Of a DNA stretch of 64,000 nt, positions 57,301-64,000 are shown piece after piece. This DNA is from Tolypothrix sp. FACHB-123. Its GTDB lineage: Bacteria; Cyanobacteriota; Cyanobacteriia; Cyanobacteriales; Nostocaceae. The position numbers were made by a program, and so were the translations under genes. The notes under the pieces are model-generated. The model was not told the origin of the DNA. It did no database searches and worked only from the letters and a program-made list of their open reading frames with translations. Numbering within the stretch: the first letter of the stretch is position 1; each line of letters begins with the position of its first letter. The DNA is taken from contig NZ_JACJRE010000004.1 in NCBI RefSeq assembly GCF_014697075.1, forward strand, positions 186,001 through 250,000, read 5' to 3'.

Positions 57301-57526
57301 TTACCTTGTTACCCATCCTCAAGACTTGGAAGCACTTTCAGTATGCCAAAATCCATCCATTTTGATGGCAGCTGCACCATTTTTGATTGCGGAAGGTGAG
57401 GAACAAGCAAGAAACGGTGCTAGCCAAGAAGCTGTTACTAGCTTTCGTCAAGCTTTGAAGTGGAATCCCAACTTAAAATTTGACCCCGAGGCAAAAGCAA
57501 AGTCATTGTTAGAAGCTGCAAATTAA
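54380..57526 (+). CDS. TIR - membrane segment - 16x WD40 repeat protein
   Basis: 1048 residues. TIR domain (1-130): FISYSRKDKEF, WVDWKDIPLTADW, FVISPDSVVSKVCNQEIE with a Glu (E74) in the position of the NADase Glu. One membrane helix (213-234: GMLIVTLLLAAIAGVWA). WD40 repeats (about 312-965), 16 units of 41 residues with the pattern GHxxxVxNASFSPDGKLIVT, ending near GKLLAQL; a C-terminal TPR-like tail. The units are unusually alike at the DNA level. The protein fits a membrane-anchored sensor with a TIR output. Encoded after the cyclase gene; it has no visible cyclic-nucleotide-binding domain. Confidence 0.9.
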   Translation: MTDVFISYSRKDKEFVFILQNALKAHNRQTWVDWKDIPLTADWWAEIETGIEATNTFVFVISPDSVVSKVCNQEIEHAIKNNKRLVPILHREGFDIEQVHPALSRHNWLFFREQDDFDNVFAHLIKAIDTNLEYVRGHTRLLIRALEWENKGRNDSFLVRGTDLDAAEKWLVSSTTQQPQPTEQQKNYILKSREAETAYQRLMKAGHQARQMVRISSGMLIVTLLLAAIAGVWANKTIHEAQEGTKLEREGVAALQQFETQSITALLTAMIAGQGLQSIVKDGRPLEQYPAASPILALQRILDGIQERTQLTGHKDLIINTSFSPDGKFIVTASFDKTARVWDTTGKLLAQLKGHQGEVNNVNFSPDGKLIVTSSSDNTARVWDTTGKLLAQLQGHQGLVRSASFSPDGKLILTASFDKTARVWDTTGKLLAQLKGHQDKLRNASFSPDGKLILTASEDKTARVWDITGKLLTQLQGHQNKLKNASFSPDGKLILTASEDKTARVWDTNGKLLAQFQGHQDQVIKAIFSPDGKLIVTASDDKTARVWDTNGKLLAQLKGHQDKLRNVNFSPDSKLIVTTSFDKTVRVWDISGKLLTQLKGHRQIAMNASFSPDSNLIVTASIDETARLWDIRSKLLAPLKGHQSTVYNASFSPNGKLIVTASNDKTARVWDKNGKLLAQLQGHKSSVYNASFSPDSKLIVTASFDKTARVWNTTGKLLAQLQGHQGGIVNANFSPDSKLIVTASDDNTARVWDITGKLLTQIKGHKEPIMNASFSPDGKLIVTASWDKAARVWDTNGKLLAQLKGHLDKVDNASFSPDGKLIVTASWDKTARIWDTTGKLLAQLKGHLDRVNNASFSPDGKLIVTASNDNTARVWNTTGKLLAQLQGHPSRVINASFSQDNKLILTVSANTVQMWDKTGKLLAQFNGHQQDVNNASFSPDGKLIVTASDDKTARIWPVESLDTLLQRGCNWLHDYLVTHPQDLEALSVCQNPSILMAAAPFLIAEGEEQARNGASQEAVTSFRQALKWNPNLKFDPEAKAKSLLEAAN

Positions 57527-57547
57527 GTTCAGGACTGACGCATAATC

Positions 57548-58510
57548 TTAATACGATCGCACTTCCTCAATTATTCCTAAAAGCGATCGCTCTATGATTT
57601 GGCTGAGTACCTGATTACCTTGTAAGTTGAGGTGAATGTGGTCTTGATACAAGGCTTCCACATTGGGAGTAGCGTTAAATATTGGCAATACATCTATATA
57701 AGTAATCTGCTGCGCTTGGGTAAATTCCTTTAACCGTTGACGCGCCTTAATTTCATAATCGCGAGAACCTGGTTCGCCGATTTCTCGCAATAGGGGAGTC
57801 ATGACTAACAGAAATTGGCTGTTGCTTTGTTGGGTTAGCGCCTGGATTTTACCAATTGCTGCTAAATTTATCCCCACGCGATCGCCTGATTCTTTTTGTC
57901 TGGCTTGAAGTTCTGGATGTGGCTTGTCTTTGATTATATAACGCTGCCAAAGTTCTATAATCGCTAGAGGCGGTTTCCGATCTGGGTAATTGCGATCGCG
58001 TCCTACTGGTAAGGATGTGGGAGCAGTAGCAAATAAATCATCGGTATTAATTAATAGCACTACCATCTGGGCTTGAAAGCTCCCAAATCTTTGCAGATAA
58101 GCTAATTCATTTCTCGGCCCCCAAGAGTTGGCTGATGCATTTAATACTTCGACTTGTTGATATTTACCTTTAGTGGCTGAAGCTAAAGCGCGCGTCAGTA
58201 ACTGCGAAATTGTATGATCTTGATCTGTCCACCAACCACCATTAGCGATGGAGTCGCCCAAAATTAACACCCGGATGGTAGCAGGTGCAGGTGTTTTGGT
58301 AATCGGCTGGCTACGCATAGAATATTCATTAATCTCAATGCGATTGCCAAATCGACGAGTTTTTTGGTTCGGTGCTAACAAATAACCTATTTGGGGATCG
58401 CTAATATAAATCAGGGGATTAGCAAAACCAAATAGCGATCGCAGTCCCACCTCAATTGCTATCAGTAACACAATAATTACTGCCAATACTATCAGCGATA
58501 CTAATTTCAT
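57548..58510 (-). CDS. Membrane-anchored SGNH/GDSL hydrolase
   Basis: About 320 residues from the ATG at 58510 (GGAGA 8 nt upstream); a TTG at 58525 adds 5. N-terminal membrane helix (residues 4-22, VSLIVLAVIIVLLIAIEVG). SGNH block I is LILGDSIANGG (Ser in GDS), block III region includes SWGPRNE and the C-terminal His in YQDHIHLNLQGNQ. Likely an acyl- or acetyl-hydrolase on the outer side of the membrane. It converges with the TIR gene, 21 bp apart. Confidence 0.85.
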   Translation of the reverse strand: MKLVSLIVLAVIIVLLIAIEVGLRSLFGFANPLIYISDPQIGYLLAPNQKTRRFGNRIEINEYSMRSQPITKTPAPATIRVLILGDSIANGGWWTDQDHTISQLLTRALASATKGKYQQVEVLNASANSWGPRNELAYLQRFGSFQAQMVVLLINTDDLFATAPTSLPVGRDRNYPDRKPPLAIIELWQRYIIKDKPHPELQARQKESGDRVGINLAAIGKIQALTQQSNSQFLLVMTPLLREIGEPGSRDYEIKARQRLKEFTQAQQITYIDVLPIFNATPNVEALYQDHIHLNLQGNQVLSQIIERSLLGIIEEVRSY

Positions 58511-58911
58511 GGGACTGCTCTCCAATTAATTTAGAAAAATTAATCGCCAAAGGATAAAGTATTAAATTATACTATTTTATTTTCAGCCCTGAGACAGATT
58601 CTTCAGCTATTTTTCTGTTGTGTGTCTCAATATATTCATGCAATACAAATTCTAAGTTGGTATTTTAAATCACTTTTATTAATAGAGATTTTAGAGATAC
58701 TTTTTACCAACAACTATTAAGTATCCAAATTAAATTGGCAAAAACTTCTGATGTATAGCGTATAAAATGCTACGTTTAATTGAAAAATGAAAATAAATTT
58801 CGTTGCAAAGCTTAAACAAAATAATCATGACATTTTAATACTATCCTTGAACATAAGGACTACAATCAAAACGGACAAATTAGCACTGTAACAAAGGAGG
58901 CTTACAAAGCT
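58511..58911. other. Gene-free stretch between the hydrolase and the small membrane peptide
   Basis: 401 AT-rich bases without genes. It holds the promoter of the hydrolase (minus) and that of the 46-residue gene (plus), not separable by eye. Confidence 0.4.
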
Positions 58912-59052
58912 ATGTCCGACTTAAATCGCGGAATCATGAAATTTGACGGGGCAGATTCACCAAAAGTGGTCACTATCTCTACCGTGCTGCTATTGGGTTC
59001 GATTGCTGCTCTAATTATTTGGGCATTACAAGCTGCCTATGCGCTAAACTAA
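58912..59052 (+). CDS. 46-residue single-pass membrane peptide
   Basis: MSDLNRGIMKFDGADSPK is followed by one membrane helix (residues 19-43, VVTISTVLLLGSIAALIIW). AAGGAGG 11 nt upstream is a strong ribosome site. Short one-helix proteins like this are typical of thylakoid complexes (photosystems, NDH-1, cytochrome b6f), so a photosynthetic role is plausible but not recognised. No overlap with a longer ORF. Confidence 0.8.
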   Translation: MSDLNRGIMKFDGADSPKVVTISTVLLLGSIAALIIWALQAAYALN

Positions 59053-59243
59053 CAGTTAGCTGCTTAGTATTTGGTTAGTTGGCAGGTCACTTGCCAAAAT
59101 GGCTTCTGCCTAAGCCAAGTGTACCTTGCCCAACTCTTCAAAGCGCCCTTGAAAGCATCAATAGAATTTCCGCAAGATTTTAGATTTGAGATTTGAGATG
59201 CCAGATGCAAAGTGCAAAATAAATCTAAAATCCAAAATCCAAG

Positions 59244-62138
59244 ATGTCTGAACTTTGGGGTGCCTTAACTGTTTTAATTGTCTGCCCCTTGCTGGGTGCG
59301 TTACCGCTGATTGCCTGGATTACCTACGCCCTTACAGGGAGGCAATTAGCTAGACTTGGTACGGGAAATATCAGTGTGTCAGCTGCTTTTTACCACGGTG
59401 GCAAACTGGTAGGGATTCTTGCCGTATTATCAGAAGCTTTGAAGGGAATTGCAGCAGTTCTCATCGCCCGTGCTTTTTTTGGTGAAGGGTCAACTTGGGA
59501 ACTAATAGCCCTCATAGCCTTGGTAATTGGCAGATACTCCTTAGGCAAAGGAGCCGGGACAACAAACGTCGTCTGGGGATTTTTGGTACACGATCCACTC
59601 GTGGCAGGTTTTACAGGTTTTTTAGCTGCTATTAGCTTTACAGTTTTACAATCAAAAAAAATAGTCAAATTTGGTGTTTTGCTGTTATTTCCTCTATTTG
59701 TCTTAATACTGCACGCTGAAGATTTTCCCCGCATTATCGCAGCGGCTAGCTTGGCGGGCTTATTAGCTTGGATTTATACGAAAATTCCTGATGACCTGAA
59801 ACTCTCGGCGCAAGGTGCGAAACCAGAATCGAAAGCGATGCTAGAATTTTTGGGCGCTGAAACCAAGCTGATGTCTCTCAAGGATGAATTAGATGAGACA
59901 AAAGTTGGACACAAAGCAGCGACACTATCCCAACTCAAGCGCTGGGGTTATCCAGTTCCCAAAGGATGGGTACTGGCTCCCGATGATGATCCCACGGGAG
60001 TAATTGACTTTTTCCAGCCTTCGGAATTATCACCTTTAGTAGTGCGTTCTTCAGCGATTGGGGAAGACTCAGAACAAGCTTCAGCGGCTGGACAATATGA
60101 AACGGTGTTGAACGTTACCAGCGAACAGAAATTAGCAGAAGCGATCGCTCAAGTCAGAGCTTCCTACGATAATGCTATGGCAGTACAATACAGACGCGAT
60201 CGCGGGTTACCAGACCAAGCAATGGCGGTGCTGATTCAGCAACAAGTCCAAAGTGTTTATTCTGGTGTAGCTTTCAGTCGCGATCCCATCACTCAGCAAG
60301 GCGATGCCATTGTCATTGAAGCTTTACCCGGTAGCGCCAGTCAAGTTGTCTCTGGGAGAGTCACCCCGGAACAATATCGGGCTTTTGTAGTGGAGACAGA
60401 AAATTTCTCTTCCGTACAATTAGAAGGTACAGGGAGAGTACCACAAGCATTAATTAAACAAGTCGCATTATTAGCTCGACGTTTAGAAAAACGTTACCAC
60501 GGTATTCCCCAAGATATTGAGTGGAGTTACGATGGTCAAACTTTGTGGGTATTACAAGCCAGACCCATCACTACTTTATTACCCATCTGGACAAGAAAAA
60601 TCGCCGCCGAAGTTATTCCTGGGGTGATTCATCCCTTAACTTGGTCGGTGAACCGTCCTTTAACTTGTGGGGTCTGGGGGGAAATATTTACATTAGGTTT
60701 AGGCGATCGCGTTTTAGGATTAGATTTTGCCGAAACTGCAACTCTGCATTACTCCAGGGCATATTTTAATGCATCGCTCCTAGGGCAGATATTTCTGCGG
60801 ATGGGTTTACCGCCAGAAAGTTTAGAATTTTTAACCAGAGGCGATAGCTTAAGTAAACCGCCCTTAATTTCCACTTTGCAGAATATACCGGGATTGCTGC
60901 GGTTAGTTCGCCGGGAAATGGATTTGGAAAACGACTTTAAGCGCGATTACCGCGAGAAGTTTGTCCCTGTATTATCTCAATTAGCCCACGAATCTATCGA
61001 ACAACTGGAACCAGCCGATTTATTGGCGCGAGTAGATATGATTTTAGAAGTGCTGCGTCTTGGCACTTACTATAGTATTTTCGCTCCTATCAGTGCGGCG
61101 ATCAGACAAAAAATTTATCGGGTGAAAGATGGAGAGATTGATAATAGTGTGGCACCAGAGGTAGCCGTATTGCGATCGCTCAGTGCTTTAGCCCAAAATG
61201 CCAAACAAGCCTTACCCGAATTTGAGCTAGAGAAAGTCTTTGAGCAGTTGGAAGCAACGCCACAAGGACAGAATATTATTTACGATTTTAACGAACTGCT
61301 GCAAGATTACGGCTATTTAAGCGAAGTTGGTACAGATATCTCCGTTAGCACTTGGAAAGAAAACCCCGAATATGTCAAACAGTTGTTTGTGCAATTAATG
61401 CAAGGAAGTGAAGCTTCCATAGACGGTGTAGATCCGATTAATCAAGTTTTTTCCGGAAAACGCAAACGGGGAAATGTCCAACGCCGCGTGGATTTAAAAG
61501 GTAGAGTTACCGAAGTTTATTCTCGGTTGTTAGCGGAATTACGCTGGAGTTTTGTCGCTTTAGAGCAGATTTGGTTAAAATCTGGCTTACTGAAAGAAGC
61601 TGGCGATATATTTTTTCTGGAATTGGAGGAAATTGGTAATTTAGTCGCCGCGACGGATGTGGAATTTAGCAACCAGTTACATAAATTACTAGAAAAAAGG
61701 CGATCGCAATTTGCCCAAGATAGCCAAATTACCCAAATCCCTCTTTTAGTTTACGGTCATACACCACCCCATCCCCTAACCCCCTCAGCATTGTACTCCG
61801 ACCAAGTTTTACAGGGTATACCCGCCAGTCACGGACAAGCTGAGGGGAAAGTGAAGGTGTTACGTAATTTACAAAACCTACCAACCATAGATCGAGAAAC
61901 TATTTTGGTAGTTCCTTACACAGACTCCGCCTGGGCACCAATCCTGGTAAGGGCTGGCGGGTTAATTGCTGAGGCTGGAGGTAGACTTTCTCACGGTGCG
62001 ATCGTTGCCCGTGAATACGGTATTCCCGCAATTATGGATGTACGTGGTGCCACCTGGTTACTCCAAGATGGGCAGCGAGTACGGATAGATGGATCTAGGG
62101 GTATTGTGGAATTATCCAATGATTTGAGACCTGAATAG
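59244..62138 (+). CDS. PlsY-like membrane domain fused to a PEP synthase/PPDK-like enzyme
   Basis: 964 residues. The N-terminal ~190 residues resemble PlsY acyl-phosphate:G3P acyltransferase: LGTGNISVSAAFYHGGKL and GKGAGTTNVVWG stand in for the GSGNxGATN and KGGKGVAT loops, with several membrane helices. Then an ATP-grasp pyruvate phosphate dikinase domain (about 215-450; VGHKAATLSQLKRWGYPVPKG in parts, VVRSSAIGEDSEQASAAG, DIEWSYDG) and, at the C-terminus, a PEP-utilising phosphohistidine domain with His917 in GGRLSHGAIVAREYGIPAI. Few such fusions are described. A cupin gene follows 6 bp later. Confidence 0.85.
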   Translation: MSELWGALTVLIVCPLLGALPLIAWITYALTGRQLARLGTGNISVSAAFYHGGKLVGILAVLSEALKGIAAVLIARAFFGEGSTWELIALIALVIGRYSLGKGAGTTNVVWGFLVHDPLVAGFTGFLAAISFTVLQSKKIVKFGVLLLFPLFVLILHAEDFPRIIAAASLAGLLAWIYTKIPDDLKLSAQGAKPESKAMLEFLGAETKLMSLKDELDETKVGHKAATLSQLKRWGYPVPKGWVLAPDDDPTGVIDFFQPSELSPLVVRSSAIGEDSEQASAAGQYETVLNVTSEQKLAEAIAQVRASYDNAMAVQYRRDRGLPDQAMAVLIQQQVQSVYSGVAFSRDPITQQGDAIVIEALPGSASQVVSGRVTPEQYRAFVVETENFSSVQLEGTGRVPQALIKQVALLARRLEKRYHGIPQDIEWSYDGQTLWVLQARPITTLLPIWTRKIAAEVIPGVIHPLTWSVNRPLTCGVWGEIFTLGLGDRVLGLDFAETATLHYSRAYFNASLLGQIFLRMGLPPESLEFLTRGDSLSKPPLISTLQNIPGLLRLVRREMDLENDFKRDYREKFVPVLSQLAHESIEQLEPADLLARVDMILEVLRLGTYYSIFAPISAAIRQKIYRVKDGEIDNSVAPEVAVLRSLSALAQNAKQALPEFELEKVFEQLEATPQGQNIIYDFNELLQDYGYLSEVGTDISVSTWKENPEYVKQLFVQLMQGSEASIDGVDPINQVFSGKRKRGNVQRRVDLKGRVTEVYSRLLAELRWSFVALEQIWLKSGLLKEAGDIFFLELEEIGNLVAATDVEFSNQLHKLLEKRRSQFAQDSQITQIPLLVYGHTPPHPLTPSALYSDQVLQGIPASHGQAEGKVKVLRNLQNLPTIDRETILVVPYTDSAWAPILVRAGGLIAEAGGRLSHGAIVAREYGIPAIMDVRGATWLLQDGQRVRIDGSRGIVELSNDLRPE

Positions 62139-62144
62139 ATCCGA

Positions 62145-62495
62145 ATGATTACCACTTGCCTGAACGAATTACCAGAACAACCCGTATCTCATAACCCCCA
62201 AATCAAGAAAAAAGTCATGCTGCGCTTGGGAGATTTGCCTCATTTGACAAACTTCTCCCAAGCGCGTTTTGCTCCTGGACAAAGCGCCCCCGCCCACGCC
62301 CATCAAGATATGTCTGAAGTGTTCTTTGTGGAAGTTGGTGCAGGGACTATCTATGTTGACGGCAAAGAATATGCTTTGGTTCCCGGTCAATGTGTAGCTG
62401 TAGAACCAGGAGAAGTCCACGAAGTTGTGAATACAGGTAAAAGTGAACTGATTCTCACCTACTTTGGTTTGCGCGGGAAAAAGTCGGCTAGATAA
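62145..62495 (+). CDS. Cupin-domain protein
   Basis: 116 residues. A single cupin 2 domain with metal-binding motif 1 HAHQDMSEVFFVEVG (His, His, Glu) and motif 2 EPGEVHEVVN (His). Encoded 6 bp after the PlsY/PEP-synthase fusion, so the two are cotranscribed. The metal and substrate are unknown. Confidence 0.85.
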   Translation: MITTCLNELPEQPVSHNPQIKKKVMLRLGDLPHLTNFSQARFAPGQSAPAHAHQDMSEVFFVEVGAGTIYVDGKEYALVPGQCVAVEPGEVHEVVNTGKSELILTYFGLRGKKSAR

Positions 62496-63002
62496 TTTTT
62501 ACGGTTGTGTAGTCAGCGAATTCACTAGTGGAAGTCTTGACTACACAAGGATTTTAGATCCATACATCATTCCATCAAGAACTTTACTTAGTAATAATTA
62601 TCAATCCGATAACTAGGGAAAATATATAAACTTTTCTCTATGCTATTAATCTAAATATTTATTTAATAATTACCTATATAAATGATCTATGTAGGGAGTA
62701 AACAATGTATAGTTTAAAAATCTTCCAATGATATTGATGACTAACACTTCTGCTTCCAAGAACTGAGTCATAATCAATTTTTTGATTAGTCTTTTTCCCA
62801 AGCCTTTCCTATCTGAGATTGGCACTATGCATCAGAGTCAATTTTCGTAATTAATTCCAGAAAATATATGTTTCTGGAATTAATTTATCCTGATGTTTTA
62901 AAACCAAATTTACAAACAGACTTAGCATCTAACATTTCTTGTGTGGAAAACCTGGGTATTATGTCTTTGACAAATAATTGGTTGTGCAAAATTAAATATA
63001 TA

Positions 63003-63045
63003 TTGCGATTGCTACCCTTTGGGAAGCCACTTCGTGTCTATATTC
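63003..63045. repeat. Interspersed repeat copy (ATTGCTACCCTTTGGGAAGC)
   Basis: Matches the unit at 32871-33001 in order (TTGCTACCCT, GGGAAGCC, CGTGTCTA), with point changes. Confidence 0.6.
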
Positions 63046-63254
63046 CTGGCAATGACAAGGGTTTAAGCTTTTCCTCGCTTTTACCAAGCCCCTTCGGGAC
63101 GGGAACTCTTAACAGGGAACTTTTAACAGGGAATAGGGAGAAGAATTAGCCCCAAATATTAGGTCTAAAGCGCCTAAATTTATTTATGAAAAGAGATAAA
63201 AATATTTGAAACGAGATGGTGTAAGCCACGATGTTTCAACACATCCTTGTCCAA

Positions 63255-63315
63255 ATCCCCCTTCGGACTTCGGCGTCAGCGTTCCACTGAGCGCTGACGC
63301 TCACGAAACGCCTAA
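63255..63315. repeat. Palindromic interspersed repeat
   Basis: GCGTCAGCG (63273-63281) and CGCTGACGC (63292-63300) form a perfect 9-bp stem, flanked by CCCCCTTCGGACTTCG and TCACGAAACGCC. Of the same class as the cluster at 12540-12663. Noncoding. Confidence 0.6.
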
Positions 63316-63433
63316 TTTTAATTATGGGGATTTCCCTGTTAAGAGTTTCCTCTTAATCTCTTTAACTCTTTCAAGTTCATTCTAGTTAATTTATTGTAAC
63401 ACTCCTCATTAGAGGAAGGATAAGGAGGTATTA

Positions 63434-64000
63434 GTGGATTTTTTGTCCCTGTTCGTGAAGGACTTCATTGCCCAATTGCAGTCCCCAACACTCGCCTTTC
63501 TAATTGGTGGAATGATTATTGCTGCCCTCGGTAGCGAATTGGTCATTCCCGAATCGATTTGTACGATCATCGTCTTCATGTTGCTCATGAAAATTGGTCT
63601 GACCGGTGGAACTGCGATCCGTAATTCCAGCCTGACAGAGATGGTGTTACCCATGATCTTTGCTGTCATAACAGGGATTGTGATTGTATTCATCGCCCGC
63701 TATACATTAGCCAAGCTACCAAAGGTCAAAGTCGTCGATGCGATCGCCACTGGGGGTTTGTTTGGAGCCGTGAGTGGTTCTACCATGGCTGCTGGACTAA
63801 CGGTACTGGACCAAGCAAAAATGTCATACGAGCCATGGGCTGGCGCACTCTATCCCTTCATGGATATCCCAGCGCTCGTAACTGCAATTGTTGTGGCTAA
63901 CATTTACCTCAACAAGAAGAAGCGTAAAGAAGCAGCCTACTCCACTGAGCAGCCTGTTGCGGCTGGTGATTATCCCGATCAAAAAGATTATCCCAGCACC
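63434..64000 (+). CDS. sbtA: Sodium-dependent bicarbonate transporter SbtA (5' part)
   Basis: GTG start with AAGGAGG 6-8 nt upstream; 189 codons run off the right edge. Sequence (VDFLSLFVKDFIAQLQSPTL in parts: DFLSLFVKDFIAQL) and GGMIIAALGSELVIPESIC, GLTGGTAIRNS, GGLFGAVSGSTMAAG match SbtA, with several membrane helices visible. SbtA imports HCO3- with Na+ for the CO2-concentrating mechanism and is induced at low carbon. Residues in the cytoplasmic loop (NKKKRKEAAYSTEQ) begin near the edge. Confidence 0.95.
   Translation, partial: MDFLSLFVKDFIAQLQSPTLAFLIGGMIIAALGSELVIPESICTIIVFMLLMKIGLTGGTAIRNSSLTEMVLPMIFAVITGIVIVFIARYTLAKLPKVKVVDAIATGGLFGAVSGSTMAAGLTVLDQAKMSYEPWAGALYPFMDIPALVTAIVVANIYLNKKKRKEAAYSTEQPVAAGDYPDQKDYPST

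Larger units (their letters stand above)
62496..63433. other. Gene-poor region upstream of sbtA, with repeats
   Basis: 938 bp. A 93-codon plus-strand ORF (62868-63149) is not supported: much of it is repeat (ATTGCTACCCTTTGGGAAGC) and AACAGGGAACTTTTAACAGG direct copies. It also holds the hairpin at 63273-63300 and the sbtA leader. A CcmR/NdhR-type operator was not identified. Confidence 0.55.

Noticed and set aside
62868-63149. 93-codon plus-strand ORF before sbtA
   Set aside because: It runs through interspersed repeats and has no recognisable domain.

Overview
The window comes from a filamentous, heterocyst-forming cyanobacterium of the Nostoc/Anabaena/Trichormus group. The HIP1 palindrome GCGATCGC is everywhere. 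A HetF-like CHAT protease gene sits head-to-head with a tandem NsiR1 small-RNA array, and cyanobacterial genes such as glnB (P-II with Ser49), NTRC, sbtA and DUF4327 are present. Short interspersed repeats typical of Nostoc fill several gaps. Most of the window reads as core chromosome. No prophage, integron or CRISPR array was seen. The only insertion-sequence trace is a tnpB relic near 49.1 kb.

Layout. (1) 1-3200: hetF (runs off the left edge, minus strand) and, divergent from it, 11 tandem NsiR1 units. Each unit has its own TCCGGA (DIF-type) promoter and its own terminator. (2) 3.8-16.9 kb: thioredoxin-like protein, membrane-anchored subtilase, multi-PAS histidine kinase, thiD, glnB, the RdgB-type pyrophosphatase, phosphoglucomutase-type enzyme, an actin-like ATPase with a small coiled-coil partner, and DedA. 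(3) 17-28.4 kb: Gfo/Idh oxidoreductase, queC, CNNM/CorC-type transporter, a CAT-anticodon tRNA, pyrE, an Rpn-type nuclease protein, a DUF4058 protein, thiC under a TPP riboswitch, an orphan terminator that may mark an sRNA, and an RluE-like pseudouridine synthase. (4) 28.8-34.5 kb: a signalling block of PAS histidine kinase, zinc-ribbon/pseudokinase/PP2C phosphatase and FHA-Ser/Thr kinase. (5) 35.6-43.7 kb: an AT-rich surface/glycosylation block with a double-GT2 plus GT41-like protein, a TPR-SPINDLY GT41 protein and a type IV pilin. (6) 43.9-51.9 kb: NTRC, cysteine synthase, a thioredoxin-like [2Fe-2S] protein, YgfZ, the tnpB relic, a CbiG-CobJ cobalamin fusion and two small proteins. (7) 52.0-57.5 kb: a two-gene module, RyR-TPR-SLOG-like-class III nucleotide cyclase followed by TIR-TM-16x WD40. 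(8) 57.5-64 kb: SGNH hydrolase, a 46-residue membrane peptide, a PlsY-like/PEP-synthase-like fusion, a cupin, and the start of the bicarbonate transporter sbtA (runs off the right edge).

How they fit together. hetF and NsiR1 link the left end to heterocyst differentiation, and glnB is the nitrogen/carbon sensor. thiD and thiC serve thiamine pyrimidine synthesis, with the TPP riboswitch controlling thiC. The kinase/phosphatase block pairs Ser/Thr phosphorylation with its reversal. The two GT41-type proteins flanking each other beside a pilin suggest surface glycosylation, possibly of the pilin (inference). The strongest candidate for an undescribed system is the cyclase/TIR pair at 52-57.5 kb: it has the logic of a nucleotide-signal-plus-TIR-effector conflict system but lacks the cyclic-nucleotide-binding domain of known Pycsar TIR effectors. 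All assignments come from reading motifs by eye; no database search was run.
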